This document shows, in pieces, positions 11,536 through 23,945 of a DNA stretch of 64,000 nucleotides. This stretch comes from Harmonia axyridis (lineage: Eukaryota; Arthropoda; Insecta; Coleoptera; Coccinellidae), in the NCBI RefSeq assembly GCF_914767665.1, contig NC_059508.1, positions 7,006,001 through 7,070,000 of the forward strand. Direction: 5' to 3'. The number at the start of each line of letters is the position of its first letter. Position 1 is the stretch's first letter. A program made the translations under genes and the position numbers. Below the pieces are notes generated by a model, which searched no databases, had not been told where the DNA came from, and saw nothing but the letters and a program-made list of their open reading frames with translations.

Positions 11536-11641
11536 TAAAATATCACTTTTCATAGAGGTCGACGAAAAAAAAATTTATGTAATGTTGTATTATTGTCATA
11601 ATATATCATACTATTTGTGTTTCCCAATGATCTATGTTATG

Positions 11642-12611
11642 CAGGCCCGGTCTGGCTTCACTGGAGGCCCTCGGCTAAATGCTGATTTGAGCATATTTAG
11701 ATTAATTTATTATTGTATCTTTTCTTTTATTTCCACGAGGTTATCAGAATTGAGAGAACAATGTTAAATGAGCAGTATTTCTTGAGAGTGGTTATAACTA
11801 ATATAGCACGCAAGCTCAATGAGAAACCAGACCAACTACAAACATGACAATGAAAATAGCATATTATTCAACGAGCGGTAATGTAGGTCATAACTCACGC
11901 AAATGAAGTGAGTTATGACCATTACCGCAAGTTGAGTACAATACTTTATCTACGACTATAACAATAGATACTTAGAAACAAATACAGACTTAGAATATAG
12001 ATAGAAGGAACGCAAGATAATCATTTATGCTTTTTTCCGAACACAAGAAAGATGGAAACTTAGTGTCGCCAATCACAATCGAACTAGCTTCGGCGAACTC
12101 GAATCCAGTATAGAGATAGAACTTCATTGAAAAAAATCTTAATAGTTAGCTTTCACAATGCTTTACAATTTTAGATTTTAATTAGTCATTCTGTTTATTG
12201 ATAAAATTAAGTGTAAATTTTGACCAACCAGTATAAATTTTTACCGTTGTAGTTTCTGTGATTGACGTTTAAGAAATTACGTAATTTTAAATTGATTCCA
12301 TTATTCATGTTGAGTGTGCTTCTGGAGTGGAAAGTCAGTTTTTCGATAAGTTCTTCACTACTCCTGGTCACGACATTAACTATCTCATCTTTGTCCAAGT
12401 CTGAAAACAAATATTTTTTTTGTATTCGTCGAAACTAGGCCAGAAATTGGCTCTTGACCTGAACTAGACCTAAGACCATTCTTGATTATTTTTAGCCTAG
12501 AAAATTTTTCAAAAATTTGTTCAATTCAGATCTGTTCGGCTGAGGGTTTCAGAGCCCCTGGGCCCTTGGCGAACCCCGACCGGCCGACCTGACCAGACCA
12601 GACCGGGCCTG
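11642..12611. mobile_element. 970-bp non-autonomous hAT element with perfect 8-bp duplication
   Basis: Terminal inverted repeats CAGGCCCGGTCTGG at 11642 and at 12598-12611 are perfect over 14 bp. Flanks are ATGTTATG on both sides (11634-11641 and 12612-12619). The interior has no intact transposase; a minus frame at 12410-12207 is open for 67 codons but unrecognised. It contains the hairpin at 11875-11938 and a stretch near 12038-12110 that recurs inverted at 15780-15860. Confidence 0.85.
11875..11938. repeat. Hairpin inside the hAT element
   Basis: GCGGTAAT...GGTCATAACTCAC pairs with GTGAGTTATGACC...ATTACCGC; a 3-nt bulge and a short loop. Possibly a subterminal or nested MITE. Confidence 0.75.
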
Positions 12612-12779
12612 ATGTTATGTGACTTTTCCCCACAATGCTTAATCTACCAAAGGCTGTTAAACGTAGACTGTTTAAAATCTATAAAATACTGTAGGCCTTA
12701 CAGGCGCAATTATTGAAGAAAGTAAGTCTTATTAACCTTTATCGAGGTCATGTTTCAACCATGGTGAAAATATACATGG

Positions 12780-12966
12780 TATAGTATATCCAAAGTCACT
12801 TGAACTAGTCCATAGAAACGCTAGGCCACATGTGCCTTTGAATTGGATTTGAAAGTATTGTAGAGCGATAAATTCACTGGCCCCAAAGGAATTTCTGGAA
12901 ACTTGGACAACCCTTGTATAATCAAAATATTCTGGCTTCCTCCAAGTGACTTTGTTTATACTATAC
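12780..12966. mobile_element. ~190-bp MITE, copy 2 (inverted)
   Basis: Same family as 7935-8126 but reversed: TATAGTATATCCAAAGTCACTT at the left end and AAGTGACTTTGTTTATACTATA at the right. Confidence 0.8.
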
Positions 12967-13580
12967 ATGCATGTTATTTACACGATGATTCAACATAATG
13001 TTTTGTCCACAAGTACATTAAGTAGCTACATTTGTACCATTTTGGGCTTTACTGCACCATTAATTGAGATAAACAACGGTTGATAAGTCTGAAATTTAAG
13101 TATATGTCTTTTAACTCAATTTGAAATGTGGAAATATTAGATGTTATATTAATCGTTAAGTACACTTGAAAACAATGAATTTCATTATTATATACTTGTA
13201 TTTAGTTCTGCTTCTTCAGCAATTATTTCTACAATTCAATTTCAAAATGTTACTGAATTGTGCAGAATGCAAATCATATCTTTATCTATTAAAAATTACA
13301 CTCTTGAAAACGATGTAATGTGATAACTATTTTTTCTGCTAACTGTATGAATAAATGTATTTACTGTTGAGTTTTTTACTACAATCTGACTTCTCCCAAT
13401 AAAAAAACAGTTTTGTGGATAATCAGTGTAAACACAATCAATATATTAGTGGAATCGGAATGTCGTTCTAGAATGCAACAAAACTGTTAAGCATATCCTG
13501 AAATATAACTTTCCTGCGTTTCTCATGATAAGTCATAAGGTATAAAGGCTCAAAGTGGAAATTTAGTCAGTCCGATATAT
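12967..13580. other. AT-rich spacer, nothing recognised
   Basis: No open frame of note, no repeat partner noticed inside the window. Confidence 0.4.
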
Positions 13581-13582
13581 TA

Positions 13583-14754
13583 GGCCAATTGAAATGTCAC
13601 CGGTCTGATGCACAGACGGCGTCCGACCATTAGTTCTTGAGATATTGCGTTGTGACTGTGGCTTCTTTTGTTATTTGAAAAAAGATGGAAAAAAAAAATG
13701 TGTGTACTTTTTGAAGGGAAAAATACAGTTGAAGCAAATCTTGGCTTGATGAAGAGTTCCCAGGGTCTGTACCAGGAAAATCAATCATCATTGATTGGTA
13801 TGTTAAGTTTAAACATGGTTAAATGAGCACAGAAGACGGCGAACGCAGTGGACGCCCAAAAGAGGCTGTCACCTACGGAAAAATTAAAAAAGTTCACAAA
13901 ATAATTTTGAATGACCGTAAACTGGAGTTGATCGAGACAGCAGACATTGTGAAGATATCATCTGAACGTGTACATCATATCATTCATGAATATTTGTACA
14001 TGAAAAAGCTGTGTGCAAAATGGGTGCCGCGTGAGCTCACAATCGATCAAAAGCAACAAAGTGTTAATGATTCTGAGCAGTGTTTGAAGCTGTTCAAATG
14101 TAATTAACTTGAATTCTTGCATCGATATGTGACAATGGATTTAACATGGCTCCATCAATTCACTCCGGAGTCCAATAGACAGTCAGCTGAATGGACTTCA
14201 CACGATTAACTGAATCCAAAGCAAGGAAAAACACAACAGTCAGCTGGCAAGGTTATAGCCTATATAATATTCATTGATTACCTCCAAAAGGGCCAGAACA
14301 TCAACATCGATTATTATATAGCGTTATTGGATCGTTTGAAGGATGAAATCGTTGAAAAACATTTGGAGGGAAAAAGGTGCTGTCTCATCAAGACAATGCG
14401 CCGTGTCACAAATCAATGAAAACATTAGCAACATTATATGAATTGGGCTTCGAATTGCTTCTGCATCAACCGTATTCGCCAGATCTGGCCCCCAGTGACT
14501 TTTTCCTGTTCTCAGACCTCAAAAGAATGCTCGCTGGAAAAAAATTCAGCGCCAATGAAGAAGTAATCGCCGAAACTGAGACCTGTTTTGAAGCGAAAGA
14601 CAAATCGTACTACAAAAATGGTATCGCAAAGTTGGAAGATCGCTATAACCGCTGTATCGCCCTCGAACGCAACTATGTTGAATAATAAAATCGAATTTTG
14701 CCGAAAAAAAATTTGTTTTACTATAGTATACCGGGGACTCTTCAATTGGCCTGT
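13583..14754 (+). mobile_element. Mariner element with decayed DD34D transposase
   Basis: Inverted termini GGCCAATTGAAATGTCACCGGTC (13583) and its counterpart ending near 14754 (ACCGGGGACTCTTCAATTGGCC). Transposase pieces: 13823-14104 (DGERSGRPKEAV, the DNA-binding linker) and 14377-14682 (HQDNAPCHKS and QPYSPDLAPSDFFLF). From the Asp of HQDN to the Asp of PSDFF there are 34 residues between, the mariner DD34D spacing. The first catalytic motif reads MDLTWLH, where family members normally have GDETW, so the first Asp-Glu context is damaged. Stops and frameshifts show it is inactive. Relatives at 22687-23775 and 63605-64000. Confidence 0.9.
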
Positions 14755-16490
14755 TATATCAAAGAATAAATAAATACAAACGTATATAGCCCATTCAGGA
14801 GTTATTAACATCGAAGTAAGCCTTGAACGTCTAGTCGCGGCTTCATTTCTTTTTACAAAAATATCACTAAAAATTGTTTTGATCCATCATAGAGAAATTC
14901 TTTGTATATGGTTCATATTATTTTCATAATTTTTGTACCCGAAAGGTTTCAAATTTTCGAAATTAGGAAGAGACGCATACAGTCATTATTTCATAAATTG
15001 GAATTCAGGATCTGTAATGTAAAAATATAGTGGAATGCCATCACATTTCAAGGAAATCCAATAAAAAGATATCAATTCATTTCAGAATCGCCCATGAAAG
15101 ATCCCATTGAAGATCGATGCATATTCCTTTTCACCGAAGGCTCTTCAATAATTTTTGCATTCTTGAAGGACACTGGATACCAACCTGATTGTAAAATTCT
15201 AATTATATACCTAACTCTTATGGATCATTTTAACTGTGATAGCTGAACTGGTGAAGAAAATAGAAAAAAATGGTTGATAAACTTGAATAGTGTAGCTAAG
15301 TGAATGGAAGAGCCATTCATAATAAGACAGAAATAAAATTTAAAGGATCCATTAAATATATGAGGAATTGTAACTTTGCAATTTTACTTATTGTAACTTT
15401 CAAAATTGGAACCAATTTATCAGCAGACGTGTAAATTACTATTCTAAAATCACTATATTGCAACTGCTCATGACACGAATGATTGATTGTCAGAACAATA
15501 ATAAAAGGAGCGAAAATCGCCTTGTAACTGATGCATTTGTTTTGATTCTAACTTTTGTCACTCCATGTTTGACGTGACACTATAGCAGTAGCGTAACATA
15601 ATTTGATTCATTTCGAAATTATCAATTGAAGCTCAAAAATTGTTTACAATGTGATTTATTTATGAAAATTCTTTCATGCATCGAAAAGGTCAATGTTTTT
15701 TTCACTTTGATGATGAACTATTGTGAAGTTATGAAAAAAAATTCCGGATGGAACATTCAACAATCAAATTAGGATTCTACACGCTTATGGATTCGAGTAA
15801 GCCGAAGCTAGCTCGATTGTGATTGGCAAGACTAAACTTTCATCTCTCTTGATTGAACTTGTACGAAAAATATTGATTCTATTTGTACACTCGAGTTTTC
15901 TGTCCTTTATTGAAATGCTTTTATACTATTTATTACTATCAAATTCCATAGAGTAGTCTGCCCATAACAACTTTGATTCACTCACTGAAAGCATTCTTGC
16001 ATTAAATTATTTTTAATTTGTGAATTTCAAAATTTTATTGCATTCTGTTGTTATTTTTAAGTGGTCAAGAGCTGAAGAAATTCTTGAATTTACTCTTCTA
16101 AATGAAGTTTTCCATCAAATACTCAGTAAAAATTCTATAAGAGAATTAGAATTTTGGATTACTAATTGAAGAACAAAAAACAGATATAACAAAACTTGAT
16201 TTCAAAATAGAATATGAACTATAGATGTAATGACAAGACTTAGTTAACTTAACTTGACTTAATTTTTGAAATTCATCTGCGAACACATTATTTCAATATC
16301 TGCAGAGAAGGTATTAATTTAAAAACCCAATTATGAAATAATTCTCCATTCATAGATAAATAAAATCCTTATAATCCATCAATCCAGCATTCAAAATACC
16401 TTTACACTTGAATATACTTTGCAAACTTTTTGTTTTTTCTCTAGAGTCCACTGTTGAATAAAACTGCCATTTTCAAAATGTGGATCTTCG
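14755..16490. repeat. Repeat-rich spacer with two recognisable dispersed segments
   Basis: The stretch 15170-15440 recurs inverted inside the kinase gene intron at 39860-40110 (shared words gtgtagctaagtgaatggaa and attggaaccaa). The stretch 15780-15860 recurs inverted at 12038-12110 (gccaatcacaatcga). A short open frame after an acceptor-like site at 15086 (ESPMKDPIEDRCIFLF) is unrecognised. No gene is claimed. Confidence 0.5.
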
Positions 16491-17523
16491 GAAAATCGTT
16501 ATCGGATTCGTAATCTAGGACCTCAAAATCTCCTTTGAACACCAAAATATGCTCAAATTTGAACAGTCGAATTTTTTCATGAAACAAAGACTATAACCTT
16601 GGAAAAATTTCGCGAAAAAAATCTTTTTGTCTTGGATCTTTCTGAAAACTGGATATCATGAAGAATTTCCCAAACTGAATCCGCAATTGCAATCAGTTCT
16701 TCCCTACAAGATCACAAAACTGAGATATTACTAGTTTTCTAAGAATAATTCGAGTGTGTTGTCTTGTGTCATTTGCACCAATAAACCTTAATCCACATCG
16801 TCAAATAATAACTTGTCCTCTAAATGCTTGGATAATTTTTTCTGCTGAAAATCGTTATCATATTCGGAATCTAGGACCTCGCAACATCCTATAAACATTA
16901 AAATATGCTCAAATTTGAACAACCGATTTTTTTCATGAAACAAAGACTATAACCTTGGAAAAATTTTGCGGAAAAAAGTTTTTTGTGTTGGATCTTTCTG
17001 AAAACTTGATATCATGAAGAATTTCCCGAACTGAATCCCCAATTGCAATCAGTTCTGTCCTACAAGATCCCAAAACAGATATATTACGAGTTTTCCAAGA
17101 ATAATTCGGGGGTGTAGTCTCGAGTCATTTGCACCAATAAAGCTCAATCCACATCGTCAAGCCGGAATAATAAATTGTCCTCTAAATGCTTGGATAATTT
17201 TTTCTGCTGGAAATCGTTATCATATTCGGAATCTAGGACCTCGCAACATCATATAAACATTAAAATATGCTCAAATTTGAACAGCCGATTTTTTTCATGA
17301 AACAAAGACTATAACCTTGGAAAAATTTTGCGAAAAAAAGTTTTTTGTGTTGGATCTTTCTGAAAACTTGATATCATGGAGAATTTCCCTAACTGAATCC
17401 CCAATTGCAATCAGTTCTTTCCTACAAGATCCCAAAACAGAGATATTACGAGTTTTCCAAGAATAATTCGAGGGTGTTGTCTGGAGTCATTTACACCAAT
17501 AAATCTTAATCCACATCGTCAAG
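16491..17523. repeat. Three tandem copies of a ~360-bp unit
   Basis: Unit starts (aaatcgttatc...attcg...atctaggacctc) lie at 16491, 16847 and about 17210, giving periods of 356 and 363 bp; the third copy ends at 17523. Copies are over 90 % alike by eye, with units 2 and 3 closest. The array stops just upstream of the G-alpha-i gene. Confidence 0.9.
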
Positions 17524-17859
17524 CCTATATCTGGGCTTCAGTAGTGCCATCTAGGAAGAGTAACTCAAACTCGGTTTAGGTGAGAAGGTACCCATCACAG
17601 GATTCTATACGGGTGGGGCCGCACCAATTGTAAGTTCAGTGAAATGCGGTTAGATAGCTTGTAGCTTTAGCGGAAACTTACGCTTCACGGTATCCTAACG
17701 GATATAACAGTCGATACGTCAGTTACAATTTGAAGATTGAATATACCGTGGTTATGTGTAACAGATTTGTCATTTCTCATTAGCGGGTGGAGTCGCTTTT
17801 CTCTCTAGAAAATAGCAACAAGTGTCATAATTTTTCTAAAAAAGTTGTATTAATAAAAT

Positions 17860-19473
17860 ATGGGTTGTGCCATAAGTACAACAGGGGACAAAGAAGCCAC
17901 TGAAAGGTCCAAAAAAATCGACAGAGATCTTAGGGCAGATGGAGAAAGGGCTGCTAGTGAAGTTAAACTTTTACTATTAGGTGAGATGAGAAATCTGTAG
18001 ACATGTCATTAAACTCTGTAATCAAACCATAATTTTTTAAGGTGCTGGAGAGTCTGGAAAAAGTACGATCGTTAAACAAATGAAAATTATCCATGAAACA
18101 GGCTACTCCATTGAAGAATGTAAACTTTACAAGCCTGTTGTCTACAGTAATACTATTCAAAGTCTTATGGCTATAATACGAGCAATGGGTCAGTTGAGAA
18201 TTGACTTTGGAGATCCAAGTAAAGCTGTAAGCATAAAAAACTGTCAAAATTTACTTAGCTAGCTTATTTCCATTAATTGGTCTCTAAAACTAGATTTAGC
18301 ATTCCAGTGTGTATGCTCATTAACTGATTGCAATGTCATTTCTGTAGTGAGTCATAACTGTTTATTTATTTTGTTTGTATATATTTAGGATATAGCCAGG
18401 CAGTTTTTTACATTTGCAAGTGCAGCAGAGGAGGGAGAACTCACCCCAGAGCTAGTAGCATTAATGAAAAAATTATGGCAGGACTCTGGAGTTCAATTGT
18501 GCTTCTCACGTTCAAGGGAATATCAGTTGAATGATTCGGCCGCTTATTATCTCAATGCCTTAGACAGAATATCTCAACCTACATACATACCATCTCAGCA
18601 GGATGTTTTACGTACAAGAGTTAAAACTACAGGAATTGTTGAAACACATTTCTCTTTCAAAAACTTGCATTTCAAGTGAGTATATAATTTTCATTTGAGC
18701 ATTTCCCAAATGTCAGAAACTATAATGGAGTGACTGCTATGAGAAAATTAGAAATTTTGAAAAATTATTAAAGGAGTTTAACAGGTGTACTTCATTTTTA
18801 GAATGTTTGATGTTGGTGGTCAACGCTCTGAGAGAAAAAAATGGATCCATTGTTTCGAAGGTGTAACAGCTATAATTTTTTGTGTTGCTCTGTCTGGTGA
18901 GTTTTTTTATTTTCACTTCCACTGAATGCTAAGTTTCCAATTTTTGAGAATTAAATATGACTCAGTTAATGCTGCACATCTTATGATGAATCAACTGAAT
19001 ATTTTTTCTTTGAAATAAAACCTGGCTTTCAGATTTTTTTTAACATTCCTTTCAATGCAATCTACTAAATATGAATATTTCAATTTATAGGTTATGATCT
19101 GGTACTAGCTGAAGATGAAGAAATGAACCGAATGGTAGAATCAATGAAGCTTTTCGATTCAATTTGCAACAGCAAGTGGTTTGTTAGCACTTCTATAATC
19201 TTATTCTTGAATAAGAAGGATCTTTTCAAGGAAAAAATTGCCCGTAGTCCTCTAACTATTTGTTTTCCGGAATATACAGGCTCAAACACTTTTGAAGAGG
19301 CTTCAGCTTACATAAGGATGAAATTTGAAAACTTGAATAGAAGAAAGGATCAAAAGGAAATATACACCCACTTAACATGTGCCACTGATACTTCTAACAT
19401 TCAATTTGTATTTGATGCTGTCACTGACGTAATCATCAAGAACAATCTCAAAGATTGTGGCCTTCTTGTATAA
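17860..19473 (+). CDS. G protein alpha-i subunit, complete
   Basis: Five coding exons: 17860-17980, 18042-18226, 18389-18675, 18802-18896 and 19091-19473. All have GT-AG sites with matching phases and total 356 residues (fly and human relatives 354-355). The N-terminus MGC carries the Gly2 myristoylation and Cys3 palmitoylation sites, anchoring it at the inner plasma membrane. Visible motifs: P-loop GAGESGKST (41-49), switch I RTRVKTTGIVETHF with catalytic Arg about 179, switch II DVGGQRSE with Gln about 205, NKKD about 270 and TCAT about 325. It binds GTP, inhibits adenylyl cyclase and in insects also acts in asymmetric division. The tail reads NNLKDCGLLV: the pertussis-toxin Cys is kept, but the usual final GLF is replaced by GLLV, one residue longer. 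The upstream stretch 17524-17859 is presumed 5' untranslated sequence and promoter. Confidence 0.97.
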
Positions 19474-21262
19474 ATACGTAACAAAGTGTCATTCTATCCT
19501 AAGCATTTATTTTAAGATGTATATTTTTACCAATCTAACATTCAACATGACTTAGGGAATCCATAAAAACTTAATATTCCATGAGAAATTGGATCTTCTC
19601 TACAGAATCAATAATAAATTCTAAGACTGAATTTGCATTGACACAATTGATATTTACGCTTTTTACAACATTTGTTTTCAGGAAACTCCTATTTCATCAC
19701 GAATATCGCCAAATAGTTTTGAAAAAAATCGATTATCATGCTAATACCTATTAAGTAATTAACTTAATTTCGAAGAGATATTCCTTTGGTTTGACAAAAG
19801 AGGAGATGTGAGGTTTACTAAAGAAACGATAAAATTTCATTTATTCAGAATACTTGACCGTTCATTTGATTGGTGTGTGATTTTCGTTCCAATACTTTTG
19901 TAATTAATGTGCACAACTTTGTACTTTTCCACTTGTTGTAAATCATCATTTTTTATATTTTAAATTTTATTTCTACTTGGTTGATTCATATCTGGATGGG
20001 GCATTACTAAAATTGTGTTGCTTGAATGAAATTTTTGTTTGAAAACTTTCTTGTGGTTAAGGCTCTTTTCAATTTTTTCTTTTTTGTGAAGAGATCATGT
20101 ATTTTGAATTGGTTTTTTTGATCTATTCAATATTTGAAAGATCAAAATATCAAATGTCACTATATATGTCTGATATAATTTCATTATTTAATTTTCTATA
20201 AGTTATTTTAAACCTGTTAACTCCAATATGTCTGATTATGCAGTATTTATAATTTTTGCAAAACTATTCATATCACGAGTATTAATTCGACAATCCATCA
20301 ATTTCATTACGTTAATTTTTTCAGTAAAAAAATGATATGTGTGATTAATTAGCCTTGGCCAATAATTACAAATCAAATAGAGCTGAAAATGATTGCTTAT
20401 CGAATGTCACTCGAAATATCATAGCTCTAAAATTCTCGGTTATTTGGGATTTGATGGAATATCGAGATTTTGAAGTTTAGGATTTCCATATATTTCTGAT
20501 GACATAACTTGACTAGTTCAGGAATAAGTTTTTGTCCTCAGAAATGTACTTTTTGGTCTAACCGTATATATATCTCAATCAAATTCTGAAGCGAGAACAT
20601 CAATCATCCAACAATATTGTTAGTCGCCAAAAAACATGATTAAGTGACTGATTTTTATATACTTAAAAAAAATACATTCACCACTAGAGAATAAACTTAA
20701 TATTGAATATGTATTTTTAGATATATGTGTATTTTTCATCAAATCAATAATTTTATCTCGAAAATCTATGTAATTCAGTGTGATAAATTATCTGTGTTAA
20801 AATCGTTATACATCTCTTTACAATAGTATTCTGCAAAACTTACTTAATAAAAGTGAATAAATAGAAATAGCATTGGCAGATTATTTCGAGATATTGCGAC
20901 AATTTTCTATTGAAGTGATGAAAGAATGAAAATACGTTTGTAGTATTTGATTACTGAAAAAGATCCACGGTATTTTATATTTTTTACTTAAACATATTTC
21001 TGAAGAATCTACATTTGTCTGATTCTCGAATAGTTGAAATAATTATCTTCTGGAAAAAGTCTTGAATCAGAAAAATTGTTTTGTACTTTGAAAGGTTGTG
21101 ATTCTTGGAGCTCAAGTTGTTATATTTATTATACCGTTTTGGATATCTTCAACTAGGAAATCAGACCCTCTCCATCTTTAAATGATCAAAATTTTAATTG
21201 ATAATGGTAAAGTTCCAGTGTATATTTTTGTATAATATTTTTGAAATAAATGTAATCAATAA
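19474..21262 (+). other. Candidate long 3' untranslated region of the G-alpha-i gene
   Basis: AT-rich and without repeats found elsewhere in the window. AATAAA-type signals occur at about 20846-20861 and as a pair at 21242-21258, the last likely near the true end. Transcript extent is inferred. Confidence 0.4.
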
Positions 21263-21929
21263 ATGACTTTTTCGTATTACCGTTTTTTGCATTAGAATTT
21301 TTGTAATATTGATTATCTTCGTATACACTCATAAAATTAGAACTGTTTAATTTTTCTTATCGAGAACGAATTCAATTATTTCTATATTTATTTCCTTATT
21401 CAGAATGTTACAGAATTTATTGGACAGAATATTACCCATAGCCGAGGAAAATATCGTTGAAATTATGCTTTTTCTTATAAGATTGTCCCGTTTTTATTTT
21501 TGGCTTTTGTATAGTTAGTTTTTTCCTTAATATTGGAATATATATCACCTAAATTTTTTGGTTCCACTATTGTCAATTATTGCCCTTTTACACAAAATTT
21601 CCATAATACAATTAAAACATTCTGGGCAAAAACCGACTTCACCATGAAAAAAAGTCTGGAGTTTTGTTTATTATTGAAATATGTCTTTTTGATCGATTAT
21701 GTTTTCACTCAATGAAAATCCTTTTTTAAAATTAAGAGAACCTCTTACAATAAGTCCTAAATTTTTGCGTACTTATTCAAATTTGTATTCATATAATATC
21801 ATTTTTTCACGAAAATTTCGCATGAATCTTAGCCAATCCAAAGTTGTAGATCTTTTTTTTTGGGTGTGGTAATCGAAAAAAATTGTCTTTCAATAACTTT
21901 TACTCATATCTGTGATGTTAGAAGAAGGG

Positions 21930-22595
21930 GTTTTAATAACGAACCAAATTACTAAAAATATTTTTTTGTAACATAAATGGAGTTACGAATGAAAATGAGA
22001 GATTCCTTGGATAATTTTAAGAATTAAAACTCCAATGAACATGAGCCCGCATACAAATTACTATACAGAGCTATTTGATTTTTTTTCTTGAAATCGATAG
22101 CAGATACGAGAAAACTACAATAAATCAAAAGGTGTAGTAGATACGAGTACTAGACAAGAATTTCTTTCCACGTTTTTGTTAAGTACCAGTGTGCTTCACC
22201 AAAAAATAGTTATCGAAATACAGATGTTAAAGATCAATTCTTTTCTCTTTAGCACCTTCCCTTCACAAGATATTTCATTTAAATATTTTAAATTTGGTAT
22301 ATTCCATTTTCAAGTTTGCATCATGTGATATGCTAATTTTGAATGCAAATCTACAGGGGCTAGTTTTTTTTTGGTGAACCACCCGAGTATCTCGAAAACG
22401 AAGCGTTTCCGGCCTATGTACCTATATGACATTTTATTTTTAAAATTATTCAAGTAATCTCTCATTTTTCTTCGTACCTCCAATTTAGGAACACTCTGTA
22501 TAAGGTAAGAACAATCGAATCGGTATCTAATTAAAAAAAATGCTAATATTTCGAGTAATTTTTGGTTCAAACTTCGTTATCAAACCTTTCTTTCT
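21930..22595. mobile_element. Old fold-back element with ~120-bp arms
   Basis: Left arm 21930-22050 (ataacgaaccaaattactaaaaata..., atgagagattccttggataat) pairs with the right arm 22440-22595 reading reversed (ataacgaa...gaaccaaaaattactcgaaata, atgagagattacttgaataat). The arms are diverged. The interior carries a tatacagagtgttcctaa terminus-like word near 22495. Confidence 0.6.
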
Positions 22596-22601
22596 CACAT
22601 T

Positions 22602-22686
22602 ACAGATATGAGTAAACGTTGTCGTCAAACATTTTTTTTCGATTACCCCCCTCAAGAAAAAAAAAATTTACGCGACTATGCCCTTG
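22602..22686. repeat. Right-half copy of the 5201-5507 element
   Basis: Shares acagatatgagtaaacrttg, the C run and the CCCTTG end with 5425-5507. It abuts the mariner at 22687 and replaces that element's left terminus. Confidence 0.75.
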
Positions 22687-23775
22687 TGTGAGTGTAGTTA
22701 CTTTTGTTATTTGAAAAAAGATGGAAAAAAAGATTTCGTGTGCTGATAAAATATTGCTTTCTGAAGGGAAAAATACAGTTGAAGCAAAATCTTGGCTTGA
22801 TGAAGAGTTTCCGGGGTCTGCACCAGGAAAATCAAACATCATTGATTGGTATGCTAAGTTTAAACGTGGTGAAATGAGCACCAAAGACGGCGAACGCAGT
22901 GGACTCCCAAAAGAGGCTGTCACCTATGAAAAAATCAAAAAAGTATAATTTTGAATGACCGTAAAGTGAAGTTGATCGAGATAGCAGACATTGTGAAGAT
23001 ATCGTCTGAACGTGTACATCATATCATTCACGAATATTTGTACATGTGAAAGTTGTGTTCAAAATGGGTCCCGCGCGAGCTCACAATCGATCAAAAGTAA
23101 CAACGTGTTAATGATTCTGAGCAGTGTTTGAAGCTGTTAAAGTGCAATAAACCTTAATTTTTGCGTCGATATGTGACAAAATGGATAAAATATGGCTCCA
23201 TCATTTCACTCCGGAATCCAATCGACAGTCAACTGACTGGACTGCACTCGATGAACCGAATCCAAAACGAGGAAAAACACAATATTCAGCAGGCAAGGTT
23301 ATGGCATCAGTATTCTGGGATGCGCAAGGTATAATATTCATTGATTACTTCCAAAAGGCCAGACCATCAACAGCGATTATTATATTGCCTTATTGGATCG
23401 TTTAAAGGATGATGTTGTTAAAAAACGGCCCCATTTGAAAAAAAAGGTGCTGTTTCATCAAGACAATGTGGCTTCGAATTGCTTCTGCATCCACCGTATT
23501 CGCCAGATCTGGCCCCCAGCGACTTTTTCCTGTTCTCAGACCTCAAAAGAATGCTCGCTGGAAAGAAATTTAGCGCCAATGAAAAAATATTCGCCGAAAC
23601 TGAGACTTATTTTGAAGAGAAAGACAAACCGTACTACAAAAATGGTATCCAAAAGTTGGAAGATCGCTATAATCGCTGTATCGCCCTCGAAGGCAACTAT
23701 GTTGAATAATAAACTCGAATTCTGCCAAAAAATGTGTTAAACTATGGTAGACCGGGGACTTTTCAATTGGCCTGT
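22687..23775 (+). mobile_element. Mariner, second copy, left end lost
   Basis: Same family as 13583-14754. The N-terminus reads at 22721-22945 (ISCADKILLSEGKNTVEAKS), with an intact start but broken frames later. The middle reads at 23181-23400 (QSAGKV-type region FSAGKVMASVFWD). The catalytic end reads at 23479-23706 (PPYSPDLAPSDFFLF). The HQDN motif at 23458 is followed by a deletion of about 50 bp relative to the other copy, removing the sequence between the second and third catalytic residues. Right terminus ACCGGGGACTTTTCAATTGG near 23751-23775. Confidence 0.9.
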
Positions 23776-23874
23776 TATTGTTATAGGTATAACGATTATT
23801 TCATTGAAATGAGCTATTACACGTCACCAAATATGATATAATGTGAAAAATATTAACAAAACATATGGAGGATG

Positions 23875-23945
23875 TTAATAATAATAATAATAATCATAAT
23901 CCCTTTATTTCTTAAAGCAAATTTACAATTCTGCGGTAAGAGTGA
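23875..23945 (-). repeat. (TAA)n tract with LINE-like 3' end
   Basis: Six TAA units at 23875-23895 followed by tcataatccctttatttctt. On the minus strand this reads aagaaataaagggattatga then (TTA)n, the look of the 3' end and tail of a non-LTR element. Only the tail is recognisable. Confidence 0.45.

Noticed and set aside
22310..22923. Minus-strand frames of 86 and 107 codons
   Set aside because: They lie in the old fold-back element and antisense to the mariner.
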